A DNA stretch of 64,000 nt. Source: Microcaldota archaeon. Its GTDB lineage: Archaea > Micrarchaeota > Micrarchaeia > Norongarragalinales > SBBD01. The stretch is from the NCBI GenBank assembly GCA_018819225.1, contig JAHJQN010000008.1:62001-126000 (forward strand), read 5' to 3'. How positions within the stretch are numbered: position 1 is the first letter of the stretch; each line of letters opens with the position of its first letter. The notes under the pieces are model-generated. The model saw nothing but the letters and a program-made list of their open reading frames with translations. It made no database searches and was not told where the DNA came from. Shown here piece after piece: positions 38,277-48,572 of the stretch. The position numbers and the translations under genes were made by a program.

Positions 38277-38975
38277 ATGGGTCTTCGCCCCGCTAGAACC
38301 GTTCGCGAATATAAGGGCCAGCCGTGGGCACGCATTTCCGTTAAAAGACCTCGAAAAAGCTTCGTGAAAGGAGCTCCCAGACCCAAAGTCCGACAATACA
38401 ACATGGGCACGGACCAATTCTACGAAATTCAAGTGGACATGATCAGCGACGAAGACATTCAGCTGCGGGACAACGCCATCGAAAGTGCCCGCCAAGTCAC
38501 GGGAAAATACTTGGAAAAGAACTTGCCCAACAATTACTTCTTCGGCATCCTCAAGTACCCGCACATCGTCATCCGAGAGCATTCCGCCCTAGGAGTTGCG
38601 GGAGCCGACCGAATCTCCAAAGGAATGAAAATGGCGTTTGGACGCCCCAAAGGACGTCTTGCACGCATCGGAAAAGGCGAGCCGGTATTCCGCGTAAGAG
38701 TCGCTGCCAGCGCGCTACCCGTCGTAAAAGAAGCGATCAAGCGCGCAAAAATCAAGATGTCCGGCGCCTACCACGAAGAAGTCAAAGACATCCAGAACGA
38801 GGCATTTAACCGCGCAAAAATTGGAAAAGTCATTGTCATGAAGAAAGTGGAAGAAATCAAGCCCAAAGCGCCAGCAGTCGAAACCGCACCGGCCGAAGGC
38901 GAAGAAAAGAAGGACGAAAAAGCCGAGGGCAAAGAAGAGAAGAAAGCAGAAGTCAAAGAAGAAAAGAAGAAGTAG
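38277..38975 (+). CDS. rpl10e: ribosomal protein uL16 (L10e) with long charged C-terminal extension
   Basis: GLRPARTVREYKGQPWAR..., KGMKMAFGRPKGRLARI; C-term E/K-rich low complexity. Confidence 0.95.
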   Translation: MGLRPARTVREYKGQPWARISVKRPRKSFVKGAPRPKVRQYNMGTDQFYEIQVDMISDEDIQLRDNAIESARQVTGKYLEKNLPNNYFFGILKYPHIVIREHSALGVAGADRISKGMKMAFGRPKGRLARIGKGEPVFRVRVAASALPVVKEAIKRAKIKMSGAYHEEVKDIQNEAFNRAKIGKVIVMKKVEEIKPKAPAVETAPAEGEEKKDEKAEGKEEKKAEVKEEKKK

Positions 38976-38986
38976 GCGAACCCCCT

Positions 38987-39235
38987 ATGGGTAAAGTGCT
39001 CACCCGTCTTAAAATCTTCCCGAAAGAAGGCCAGGATGCGCAACAACTCGCGGACCGAATCAAACAAACGGAAGGCTGCAACACCTCAAAAGTCGAAGAC
39101 TTTGTTTTTGGAACCAAAATCGTTATCGCCTCGTTCATCTGCCAAGATGGCGAAAGCAAAGACTTCGAGGATATCGTTAAACTCGTGGAAGGCGTCAGCG
39201 AAGTCCAAGTCGAGGAAGTCGGGCTCATCTCCTAA
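38987..39235 (+). CDS. elongation factor 1-beta (aEF1B)
   Basis: 82-aa alpha-beta domain ending EVQVEEVGLIS; adjacent to uL16. Confidence 0.85.
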   Translation: MGKVLTRLKIFPKEGQDAQQLADRIKQTEGCNTSKVEDFVFGTKIVIASFICQDGESKDFEDIVKLVEGVSEVQVEEVGLIS

Positions 39236-39303
39236 TTCGTTCGGGCCGCCAACGAAACAAATCCTCTTTAATAGGAACCGATCGTGATAGCTGGGCAGGG
39301 AAT

Positions 39304-40119
39304 ATGACGTACGTCATCAAACTCAACGGAAAACGCGAGCCGTTCCAGGAACGAAAACTGGCGCAATCGCTTCGAAAAGCCGGGGCGGATCGCGAAACCA
39401 TCGACGGCATCCTCCAAAAAATCCGGCCCACGCTTTACGACGGCATATCCACAAAACAATTATTCCAATACGCCTTCCGAGAACTCGCTAAATACCGGCC
39501 GCACTCTGCCAGCCGATTCGACTTAAAGAATGCGTTGCTGCGACTAGGAAAAGAAGGAAGAGTCTTCGAAAAGTTTACGGCCAAACTCCTGCAACGAAAA
39601 GGATACGCCACGCAATTGAACCGAATCGTGCGCGGAAAATATGTTACGCATGAAATCGACGTGATCGCGGACCGAAAAGGGGAGCGGCTCATGGTCGAAT
39701 GCAAACACTCCGTATTACCGTGGAAAGGAACGAACATTCAGACCGCATTATACGTGTACGCCCGTTTCCTAGACGTAAAACCCCAGTTTACGGCGCCGTT
39801 ATTGGCAACGAATACCAAGTTTTCGGATCAGGTTATTGCCTATTCAAAAGGCGTGAATTTGCAGCTCCTGGGTTGGAAGTATCCAAAAGGCAACAGCCTG
39901 GAATCCAATATCGAGGAATTTAAACTGTATCCCATCACCGTGCTTCGAAGCATTCCCCGCAACCGTTTGCCCAGCCTATTTGAAAACGGCATGGTGTTAG
40001 TGGCTGAAATCGCAGAAAAAAATCCGAAGGAATTAGAGCGCTTGCTGCGAGTCCGACTTCGAAAAGCCGATGCGATCATCCAGGAAGCACAAGCGCTTTC
40101 CCAACCCTCCCCACAATAA
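39304..40119 (+). CDS. ATP-cone domain fused to PDDEXK/Mrr-like nuclease domain
   Basis: N-terminal ATP-cone pattern; HEIDVIADRKGERLMVECKH nuclease motif. Confidence 0.8.
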   Translation: MTYVIKLNGKREPFQERKLAQSLRKAGADRETIDGILQKIRPTLYDGISTKQLFQYAFRELAKYRPHSASRFDLKNALLRLGKEGRVFEKFTAKLLQRKGYATQLNRIVRGKYVTHEIDVIADRKGERLMVECKHSVLPWKGTNIQTALYVYARFLDVKPQFTAPLLATNTKFSDQVIAYSKGVNLQLLGWKYPKGNSLESNIEEFKLYPITVLRSIPRNRLPSLFENGMVLVAEIAEKNPKELERLLRVRLRKADAIIQEAQALSQPSPQ

Positions 40120-40128
40120 ATCAAGGAA

Positions 40129-40749
40129 CTATTCGAGCAATGCGCACACTTCTTCATCCATCGTTTGGGAAAACCGTTCATAAAACTGTCCGACGGATGC
40201 AAAATGAGAAGGCGTTTCCAGACAAATAAACTCATCGGCCATGGAACGAAATTCCTTCGCGGTATCTGGAGAACAAACGGGAACCGCTACAATGATCTTG
40301 CAAGGCCCTTGATGACGCCAACAATCAATGGCCGCTTTAAGCGTCGCTCCCGTTGCAATCCCGTCATCTACGGCGATAACGGTTTGGCCGGTCACCTCGG
40401 TCGAATCCGTGATCCCAAACGCTTTCATGCGCCGCCTCACTTCCTCAAATTCTTTTTTCAAAACCGTTATTTTGTAATCGGATGAAACGGATAGAAAACG
40501 AAGAACGTCTTCATTCCAATACGGTTTCCCGTCATGACTCACCGCTCCGATGGCCAGTTCAGGATTACCTGGCGCGCCCAGTTTTCGAACGACGAACCCC
40601 TTCAGGGGAAGATGCAACGAATCGGCGACGACTTTCGCGACCACGACGCCCCCACGAGGAATGCCGAATACGATCACGCCGGGTTTTCCCGAATAACGAA
40701 TGAGCTGGGCGGCCAGCATCGCACCCGCATTCCTCCGATCACGGAACAT
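40129..40749 (-). CDS. phosphoribosyltransferase family protein
   Basis: VIAVDDGIATGATLKAAI PRPP-binding loop. Confidence 0.85.
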   Translation of the reverse strand: MFRDRRNAGAMLAAQLIRYSGKPGVIVFGIPRGGVVVAKVVADSLHLPLKGFVVRKLGAPGNPELAIGAVSHDGKPYWNEDVLRFLSVSSDYKITVLKKEFEEVRRRMKAFGITDSTEVTGQTVIAVDDGIATGATLKAAIDCWRHQGPCKIIVAVPVCSPDTAKEFRSMADEFICLETPSHFASVGQFYERFSQTMDEEVCALLE

Positions 40750-40781
40750 GAAGAATCTCCCTCCGATGGACGAAACCCCGT

Positions 40782-42026
40782 TTATTTTACTTGCGAGCCA
40801 TTCGGCACATTCTTGTAAACCGACACGCCCGGGAATATGCGGCAATCTTCCCCCACAAGGACTCCGCAATTAATGCTGGCATTCACGCCCGTTTTGGTTC
40901 CTTTCCCCACAACGGAACCCAGCTTATTCCGCTTGGAATCAATGGTCAATCCATGCAAGGTAATCATAATGCTTGACGAATCGAATTTCAGGTTGGCGAT
41001 CATGGTGCCGGCGCCCAAGTTCACGTTCTCGCAGACAATCGAATCACCGATATATGAAAGATGCGCGGCATTCGAGTTATGCATGACGACTGAGGCTTTC
41101 AATTCCGTGGAATGACCGACATGACAATTGCTTTCGATGACGACGCCTTTCCGCAAGTACGCATGCGGACCCACCACCGAATTCTCGCCGATGAACGCAT
41201 TCCCCTCAATATACGTTCCACTTTTAATCATGGCGCCTTTCGCAACGGACAGTTTTCCTTTCACCGTCACGTTCGGTTCCAACGAGCCTTCGCGCGCTTC
41301 GGTCATCAAATGCTCTAACGCGTACTGGTTCGCATGCAAGAAATTCCAGAAATAGCCTACATCCGTCCAGAACCCCGGAAACTCAACCACTTTGAGCGGT
41401 TTCCGTTTCGCATACGAAAGCAACGCGTCCGTTAATTCGAACTCCTTGCGTTTGGAAAGGGATACTTTGCGAAGTTCAGAAAAGAATTCTCGAGGCAAGA
41501 AAAGCGTTCCCGTATTGACGTCATTGGATTCCGATTTCAACGGTTTTTCCACGAGATCCTTAAGGCAATCGCTTTCATCCATAATCAACACGCCGTAAGA
41601 AGAGGCATCCTTTTCCTGCTTCGCGACCAAAAAAGGCCCTTCCAACGTCGATTTCAACAAGAACGAATACAACGAGGGATCAAAAAACGAGTCGCCGTTG
41701 AGCACGAAAAAAAAGGCCGTGGAAATCGCGTTTTCCGCCTTCTTCAACGCATCCGCGGTACCCAACTGCTCCTTCTGTTCCACGAATTTCAGTTTCTTGG
41801 CGTACGGCTTGTGACGGAAGTGATCCACGATCTTATTCTTCTCGAAACCCACGACCATCACAATGTGATTCGTTTGATCCCCAAACGTTTCCAAAATGCC
41901 TTCCACCATCCACTCCAACAACGGTTTCTGTAAAACCCGAATCATGGATTTGGGGTACGAATACGTCATGGGTTGAAGCCGCTTGCCTTGCCCCGCCGCC
42001 AACAACACGAAATCATACCGTTCCAT
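40782..42026 (-). CDS. GlmU-like bifunctional sugar-1-phosphate nucleotidyltransferase/acetyltransferase
   Basis: LLAAGQGKRLQPMTYSYPKSM; C-terminal left-handed beta-helix hexapeptides. Confidence 0.9.
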   Translation of the reverse strand: MERYDFVLLAAGQGKRLQPMTYSYPKSMIRVLQKPLLEWMVEGILETFGDQTNHIVMVVGFEKNKIVDHFRHKPYAKKLKFVEQKEQLGTADALKKAENAISTAFFFVLNGDSFFDPSLYSFLLKSTLEGPFLVAKQEKDASSYGVLIMDESDCLKDLVEKPLKSESNDVNTGTLFLPREFFSELRKVSLSKRKEFELTDALLSYAKRKPLKVVEFPGFWTDVGYFWNFLHANQYALEHLMTEAREGSLEPNVTVKGKLSVAKGAMIKSGTYIEGNAFIGENSVVGPHAYLRKGVVIESNCHVGHSTELKASVVMHNSNAAHLSYIGDSIVCENVNLGAGTMIANLKFDSSSIMITLHGLTIDSKRNKLGSVVGKGTKTGVNASINCGVLVGEDCRIFPGVSVYKNVPNGSQVK

Positions 42027-42035
42027 ACAACGCCC

Positions 42036-43814
42036 TCATTTCACGGTAACACTTTTAGCTAAATTGCGCGGCCGATCCGGATTGATTCCTCGATAGACCG
42101 CACAATAATACGCCAATAACTGAAGCGGAATGACCGCCAACAACGGACTCACGCGATTGGAGGCTTTTGGAAGCTCGAGCCACTCGTCATAGGATTCATG
42201 ATGCTCCTCACTCACCCCAATCACCCACGCTCCCCGCGCTTTCGTCTCCATCGCATTTCCAATGGAGGCCTCCCGGCTTTCCTTGCCTGCATTCAATAAT
42301 AGGATAGGCGTACGCTTCTCCACCAACGCAAGCGTTCCATGCTTCAACTCTCCGGCGGGCATGCCCTCGGCATGAATATACGAAATTTCCTTCATTTTCA
42401 AAGCCCCTTCCAATGCCAACGGATAATTAATGGCTCGACCAATGAAATACACGTCCTGCCGTTCACTCAAGACCTTCGCAAGAACTTTCACACGCTCATG
42501 ATTCGTTTCAATCGTTTCCCGAATCCAATGCGACAACGTCCGCAAATCCTGAAGACCTTTCCGAACCTCCCCATTCAAGGTTTGGGCCAGTAAATACAAA
42601 ATAGCGAGTTGACCCATAAATGCCTTCGTAGACGCCACCGCGATCTCCGGTCCCACGCGAAGGTATAACACCCGCTCGCTCATACGCTCGATGCTGCTTC
42701 CCACGACATTTACAATCGAAAAAATGCGTGCGCCTTTGGCCCGCGCCAACTTCAACGCGTTTAACACGTCCGCGGTTTCCCCGCTCTGAGAAATCGCTAT
42801 CACCAACGATCCATCCGACAACGATGTCTGCAGATACGGAAATTCAGAGGCATTGACCACATTGACATGCTTGCGCGCTATGCGGTCAAATAAGTACTGC
42901 CCCGCCAAACCCGCGTGCAACGCCGTGCCATTGGCGACCAATATGACCCCCTTCGCGTTCTTGATTTCATTCGCAAACGCTACCACATCCTCTTCATCCT
43001 GCATCGACGCATGCTTAATCGCTTGAGGCTGCTCCTCGATTTCCTTTAACATGAAGTGTTCGTAATCTCCTTTCTCCGATGACTCGGCTTTCCAATCGAT
43101 TTGGGAAACCGTCTTTCCAATCCCTTGGCCGTCGAACGTGAAACACTCGAACCGCTTCGGAGAAAGGATCGCGAGTTCTCCGTCATTCAAGTACACGACC
43201 CGGCTCGTATATTTCAAAATGGGCACGGGATCACTGGCCGCAAACAATTTGTTTTGATCAATACCCAGAATCAACGGACTTTCATTCTTGACTGCGATCA
43301 ACGTATTCGTGCCGGCTTCCGTAATCAGCAATCCGTACGAGCCCCGCAACATGGAAATCGCGGAAAGCACCGCATCCTTCAATGTCGCCTTGCCCTTTAA
43401 TTCATCTTCAATGAGATGGACAATGACTTCACTGTCCGTTCCCGAAGAAAACAAGTGACCCTTCCGAGACAATGCGCTCCGAATGGACAAATAGTTTTCA
43501 ATGATTCCGTTATGTACGACGGCAATACGTCCGTCACAAGACAAATGCGGGTGGGCATTCTTTTCGGAGACGCCGCCATGCGTTGCCCAACGGGTATGCC
43601 CAATTCCCCGCGTTCCCTTCAGCTCCGACGGAACCGCGGATTTCTCGAAGTCGTTCAAGGTTCCCACTGCTTTTCTCATCGTCAACGTATCGCGTTCTGC
43701 CACGACCATGCCAGCCGAATCGTATCCCCGATACTCTAGACCCCGAAGGCCTTCCAGTAACAACGACCCTGCAGGTTCTTCACGATCAGATACAAATCCT
43801 AAGATGCCGCACAA
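42036..43814 (-). CDS. glmS: glutamine-fructose-6-phosphate aminotransferase
   Basis: MCGILGFV, two SIS domains, C-terminal NPDRPRNLAKSVTV. Confidence 0.96.
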   Translation of the reverse strand: MCGILGFVSDREEPAGSLLLEGLRGLEYRGYDSAGMVVAERDTLTMRKAVGTLNDFEKSAVPSELKGTRGIGHTRWATHGGVSEKNAHPHLSCDGRIAVVHNGIIENYLSIRSALSRKGHLFSSGTDSEVIVHLIEDELKGKATLKDAVLSAISMLRGSYGLLITEAGTNTLIAVKNESPLILGIDQNKLFAASDPVPILKYTSRVVYLNDGELAILSPKRFECFTFDGQGIGKTVSQIDWKAESSEKGDYEHFMLKEIEEQPQAIKHASMQDEEDVVAFANEIKNAKGVILVANGTALHAGLAGQYLFDRIARKHVNVVNASEFPYLQTSLSDGSLVIAISQSGETADVLNALKLARAKGARIFSIVNVVGSSIERMSERVLYLRVGPEIAVASTKAFMGQLAILYLLAQTLNGEVRKGLQDLRTLSHWIRETIETNHERVKVLAKVLSERQDVYFIGRAINYPLALEGALKMKEISYIHAEGMPAGELKHGTLALVEKRTPILLLNAGKESREASIGNAMETKARGAWVIGVSEEHHESYDEWLELPKASNRVSPLLAVIPLQLLAYYCAVYRGINPDRPRNLAKSVTVK

Positions 43815-43971
43815 AAAAATCCCCCATAAAATGATAACAAAAGCACTGGCGCGGCCGACTATTTATATCCCGCTAATAGGACCGCCGCGATATATAAAAA
43901 ACATCCTATAATGCAATTAATATAATACCCATACCTTTATAAAATTCACCATAATAGTATTAATTGATTTA

Positions 43972-44877
43972 ATGTCCAGTTCTCTCCGACTCGTCGACGG
44001 ATCCAATGCCCTGGAAGTCAAACTCGTATCCGAAGACACCCTTTCCATCCTATCCAAGGAACGCATAGCCATCCTCAAGGCCTTAAGCCGAGAATCCCGG
44101 TACCCAGCAGAACTGGCCCGCGAACTCCACATGCAAGTTCAAACCGTGTACTATCACGTCCGTCTCCTCCACGAAGCCAAGCTCATTGAACTTGATCGCT
44201 ACGAGGAACAAGGCGGGGCACTGGCCAAGAAATTCCGTTGCACAACGGAAGCCCTTGCCGTCGTCCTCCACTCCCGCTGGAAACCCTTTTCGGCCATCAA
44301 ACACGCAAAACCGCCTGTTTTCCTCGAACGATTCATCGACCAACGCCTGTTTACCGGTAAAATCATCGTCGGAAGTCCGGACCCCCACGGCCGTTTCCGG
44401 TCCCGAGGAAGCGAATTTTGCGCTACGGAGTTCGCCATGTTTCTCGGACAGTATGCCTCGTTTGAATACCCATTGTACTACTTGGACACGGAGGTCAAAG
44501 AAACCACGAAACGCCAGCCGCTCGTCGTGATCGGCGGACCCAAAGTCAACATGCTCGCATCCGAGCTCAACCCCCACCTGCCCATCCGCTATGAGGAACG
44601 AAGCCTCGAACTCCATTCCACGCTGTCCGGCAAGAAATACTCGGATAACGTCGGGGTCATCGAACTCGTCAACAATCCGTGGAACAAACGAACCCCCATA
44701 CTCTTTCTGGCGGGTTCCGATCATACCAGCACGCGCGTCGCCGTACTCGCGCTACTCAAACACCGAACCGCTCTCGAAAAAGGCAACACGTTCGATTCCT
44801 CGGTCCACGCCAAAATCGTTCAAGGATTTGATGAAGATGGAGACGGAATCGTGGATGCCGTCGAAATTTTAGAATGA
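43972..44877 (+). CDS. HTH regulator fused to S-layer-like C-terminal domain
   Basis: ArsR-like HTH (ILKALSRESRYPAELARELHMQVQTVYYHVRLLHEAKLI) then VIGGPKVNMLASELN...VQGFDEDGDGIVDAVEILE. Confidence 0.75.
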   Translation: MSSSLRLVDGSNALEVKLVSEDTLSILSKERIAILKALSRESRYPAELARELHMQVQTVYYHVRLLHEAKLIELDRYEEQGGALAKKFRCTTEALAVVLHSRWKPFSAIKHAKPPVFLERFIDQRLFTGKIIVGSPDPHGRFRSRGSEFCATEFAMFLGQYASFEYPLYYLDTEVKETTKRQPLVVIGGPKVNMLASELNPHLPIRYEERSLELHSTLSGKKYSDNVGVIELVNNPWNKRTPILFLAGSDHTSTRVAVLALLKHRTALEKGNTFDSSVHAKIVQGFDEDGDGIVDAVEILE

Positions 44878-44889
44878 GGTGCGTTCATC

Positions 44890-45237
44890 ATGCTCGTCAA
44901 GCGTCCCCAAGATAAATGGCAAGAATGGGAAAAACAGGTTCTCCTCTTTTCCGCACTATTCTTTGCAGGATCATTCATCAAATACTTTTTTGGATACGAC
45001 GCACGCTGGCTCGATTCCATTCTCGCCGTCGCCTCTCCCTTCGGGATACTGGGACTCGGATTCGTGGCAACGGTACGGGGCTTGAAAGCCCTGGTTCACA
45101 AACGAATGATATGGCGCGGCGGCATGGAATTTACTGGAAAAAAAGCACAGTTCGCAGGCACCATGCTCCTTTTTGCGGGCGGTATATTCATGGCGTTAGG
45201 CATTCGCACGCTGATCTGGTTCGTCAATCACTTTTGA
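44890..45237 (+). CDS. small membrane protein
   Basis: 115-aa ORF with several TM segments. Confidence 0.6.
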   Translation: MLVKRPQDKWQEWEKQVLLFSALFFAGSFIKYFFGYDARWLDSILAVASPFGILGLGFVATVRGLKALVHKRMIWRGGMEFTGKKAQFAGTMLLFAGGIFMALGIRTLIWFVNHF

Positions 45238-45280
45238 AACGCCATCGCGCAACGAATAAAAGCGCATGCCAACATAGGCC

Positions 45281-46084
45281 TTGGGGAAAAACGAATTGAT
45301 ACTAAAATACGGGAGTATTCTGGAAGGCTCCACCGAATACTTTAATGGAAAGACGGCCGCCATCGTATTCTTGGGAGGCTGTCCATTCCGTTGCGGCTAC
45401 TGTTTCTCCGCGCCCCTCATTATCGCCAGCGAACATTCCCAACAAATGGACGTGAAACGTTTCGTCGAATACTTCGAAAGAAAAAAAGCGGAGTTTGATG
45501 CCGTGGTGTTCACTGGAGCCGAACCCCTCCACCAAGCCGAACCCCTCATCGAATTATGCCGTCAACTCAAGGAAAGGGAATTCCTCATCCGGTTGGAAAC
45601 CTCGGGATTCTACGCCGATCACCTGGAACGAATCCTGCCGTACGTCGACAACATCGCACTAGACATCAAGACCGAACTGGACGCCGATCAATACGCTCAA
45701 CTTGTCGGATTTCGCGGGGAACCCGCCACCCTCATGCAAGACACGTTCCGCAGCCTCATCATTCTTCGCGAAGCCAAAAAAGAACGCCCGGATTTATTCG
45801 TGGAAGTTCGCACGACCATCATCCCCGGAATCAACGACACGCCCGAAATAGTGAACGCCATCACGAAGGATTTAGTTTTCGCAGACCAATATGTCCTCCA
45901 GCAATTTACGGTGGAACAAACCCTTATCAACGGGGACTATGCACGAAAAGGAAATACCCCGAAACTCAAACTCATCGAACTGGCGGAAGTGGCCTGCCAA
46001 AACGTATCCCGAGTCGTCATACGCACGAAAGACGACGGAGAACAAGTGTTTCAACCCGGAGGCCCAGTCACCGAAGAATTCTAA
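45281..46084 (+). CDS. nrdG: radical SAM activating protein (anaerobic NTP reductase activase-like)
   Basis: GGCPFRCGYCFSAPLI (CxxxCxxC), FTGAEPLHQAEPL; TTG start. Confidence 0.82.
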   Translation: MGKNELILKYGSILEGSTEYFNGKTAAIVFLGGCPFRCGYCFSAPLIIASEHSQQMDVKRFVEYFERKKAEFDAVVFTGAEPLHQAEPLIELCRQLKEREFLIRLETSGFYADHLERILPYVDNIALDIKTELDADQYAQLVGFRGEPATLMQDTFRSLIILREAKKERPDLFVEVRTTIIPGINDTPEIVNAITKDLVFADQYVLQQFTVEQTLINGDYARKGNTPKLKLIELAEVACQNVSRVVIRTKDDGEQVFQPGGPVTEEF

Positions 46085-46099
46085 TCAAGGGATTCAACC

Positions 46100-47296
46100 A
46101 TGAAAAAAGAGTTGACGAAAACAGAAGACATCATGCAAAAAGCGCTCGTATTTCACCGAAAATATAAGGGAAAGATCGGAATTCGCAGTAAAGTGCCACT
46201 GAAAACCCTAAAGGATTTGAGCATGGCCTATACGCCGGGCGTGGCCCAACCGTCCCTCGCCATTACCACGAATCCCTCCGATATTTACAAATACACGTCC
46301 AAAGGCCACTTGATCGCCATCGTCACCGACGGCTCGGCCGTACTCGGACTCGGCAACATCGGAGCCGCTGCGGCGCTCCCCGTCATGGAAGGAAAAGCCG
46401 TATTATTCAAACGATTCGCCAACATCGACGCGTTCCCCGTCTGCATTTCAACCCAAGACGTGGATCATTTCGTGGACATCGTCACCCATATTGCATCACC
46501 CTACGGTGGCATTAATCTCGAAGACATTTCGGCCCCCCGATGCTTCGAAATCGAAAAGAAATTGAAAGCCGCACTCAATATACCGGTATTTCATGATGAC
46601 CAACACGGCACCGCAATCGTCGTACTCGCGGCCCTCCAGAACGCGCTCACGCTCGCCGAAAAAAAACGGGAAGAGGTGAAAATCACCGTCGTGGGAGCCG
46701 GAGCTGCCGGAACCGCAGTGACCAACCTATTGCTGGACCAAGGCGTTCGGAATATCGTCGTGTGCGATCGCACCGGCATCCTCATCAATGAACGAGAATA
46801 CTCTAACCAATATTTGAAAGACCTCGCTCAAAAAACCAACCCCCATCACCTTTCAGGCCAACTCGAGGACGCCATGAAAAACTCGGACGTATTCATTGGC
46901 GTGTCATCCGGAAACATTGTCTCCAATGAAATGGTTCAATCCATGAATGAAAAACCCATCGTGTTCGCCATGGCGAACCCCATGCCAGAAATCATGCCTC
47001 ATAAAGCAAAAGAAGCCGGAGCGTTCATCATCGCCACCGGTCGCAGCGATTACCCGAACCAAGTCAACAATGCCCTGGCATTCCCAGGCGTATTCAAAGG
47101 AACGTTGCGCGCGCGCGCCAAAGACATCAATATGGAAATGAAACTCGCGGCCGCCGAAGCCCTCGCAGCCTGCATTCCCGAAAACGAGTTGAAACCCGAT
47201 TATATAATTCCGAGCCCGTTCAACCCACTCGTCGTAAAAAACGTATCCGAAGCCGTCCGCAAAGCCGCTGTAGCCAGCCACGTCGCCCGCATTTAA
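46100..47296 (+). CDS. malic enzyme
   Basis: AYTPGVAQPSLAI, VTDGSAVLGLGNIG, FHDDQHGTAIV, ATGRSDYPNQVNN. Confidence 0.95.
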   Translation: MKKELTKTEDIMQKALVFHRKYKGKIGIRSKVPLKTLKDLSMAYTPGVAQPSLAITTNPSDIYKYTSKGHLIAIVTDGSAVLGLGNIGAAAALPVMEGKAVLFKRFANIDAFPVCISTQDVDHFVDIVTHIASPYGGINLEDISAPRCFEIEKKLKAALNIPVFHDDQHGTAIVVLAALQNALTLAEKKREEVKITVVGAGAAGTAVTNLLLDQGVRNIVVCDRTGILINEREYSNQYLKDLAQKTNPHHLSGQLEDAMKNSDVFIGVSSGNIVSNEMVQSMNEKPIVFAMANPMPEIMPHKAKEAGAFIIATGRSDYPNQVNNALAFPGVFKGTLRARAKDINMEMKLAAAEALAACIPENELKPDYIIPSPFNPLVVKNVSEAVRKAAVASHVARI

Positions 47297-48078
47297 TCGA
47301 TGGAAATAATGGTTGCGGGCACGCGCTTATGCTGATTTTGCCCCATGCGCGTCAACACGTTTTCCACAAGCTCATGTCCGTATTTTTCATCCAGGGCCGA
47401 CCGCGATTGTTTCATATCCAAATACGATACGAGAATGTGATCCAACGCGGAATACGAAACCCCCAACTCCGCCTCATCCGTCTGACCCTCCCATAAACCG
47501 GCTGAAGGCGCCTTCCGAATGATTTCTTTGGGTATGGCCAGCATCAACGCCAATTTCTTCACCTGAGTTTTGTACAGCGCTCCGACCGGTAACACATCGG
47601 CCGCACCATCCCCAAATTTAGTGAAATAACCCATCAACCGCTCGCTTTTATTGCTCGTCCCCACCACCAACGCGTCCGTTTCCCTTGCGAAATGGTATAA
47701 CAACGTCATACGCGACCGTGCCATGAAATTGCCTCGCGCAATGGGATCGCTCGATTGAACCGTCTGCGCATAGTGATCCGCTATCCCTTGAATGGAATGC
47801 GTTTCAAACGAGACACCGAATTGATTGGCGACATTCCGCGCATCCGATTCCTCTGACGCATACGCATCCGATGGAAGAAAATAGGCCAAGACGTTTTCTT
47901 TTCCGAGCGATTGCACCAACAAGGCGCATACGACGGCGGAATCCACGCCGCCACTCAACCCCAACACCGCTTTCGTTTTTCGCGCTTTTTTGAAATACGT
48001 CTGAATGCCTTGAACGAGTTTGAACTTCAACTCCAGATTGGCGTACAAGAATTCACCGAACCCGCTTTTTTCAACCAT
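47293..48078 (-). CDS. nadE: NAD+ synthase
   Basis: LGLSGGVDSAVVCALL, GTSNKSERLMGYFTKFGDGAADVLPVGALYKTQV. Confidence 0.95.
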   Translation of the reverse strand: MVEKSGFGEFLYANLELKFKLVQGIQTYFKKARKTKAVLGLSGGVDSAVVCALLVQSLGKENVLAYFLPSDAYASEESDARNVANQFGVSFETHSIQGIADHYAQTVQSSDPIARGNFMARSRMTLLYHFARETDALVVGTSNKSERLMGYFTKFGDGAADVLPVGALYKTQVKKLALMLAIPKEIIRKAPSAGLWEGQTDEAELGVSYSALDHILVSYLDMKQSRSALDEKYGHELVENVLTRMGQNQHKRVPATIISID

Positions 48079-48164
48079 AGGAACACCACGAACCCCATAA
48101 ACGAAGAGATGAAAACATTAATATTAATCCATCTCCAGAATAAAAGAAGGAGGTTGAAGCCATT

Positions 48165-48572
48165 ATGCCCATCCCCGCCAGACGAATGCCCGAAATCAAC
48201 CGTGAACATCTTGAATCCAATCGAAAAAGCCTGACGGGCGCTTTAGGGGGAGTCAGCAACGCCCGCACCATTTTACGTCTCGCTGAACAACAGCCCGTAT
48301 TTCGAACACGCATGCTGAGTGGAGAACGCTTTGAAGGCATTCGACAGATGGTAGAAAAAGAACGAGCAGAAAGAATGGGGAGACGAGTGATGATCAATTC
48401 TGCGCAAGTGCTTAAACGACTGGCCGTAACCGGAAGCCGAAGTGCTTTAACCAACCGACCGCTACCCCGAACCTCGGAAGCCGCCCGATTGCTGCAAATG
48501 GCGCGTCGAAGACCCGAGGAAAGACGGCTCCTGGGATGGTTCGGGGAAGCGCGAAGAAACCGCCGCATTTAA
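48165..48572 (+). CDS. basic Arg-rich hypothetical protein
   Basis: 135-aa ORF in a clean inter-gene slot; no recognised motif. Confidence 0.5.
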   Translation: MPIPARRMPEINREHLESNRKSLTGALGGVSNARTILRLAEQQPVFRTRMLSGERFEGIRQMVEKERAERMGRRVMINSAQVLKRLAVTGSRSALTNRPLPRTSEAARLLQMARRRPEERRLLGWFGEARRNRRI

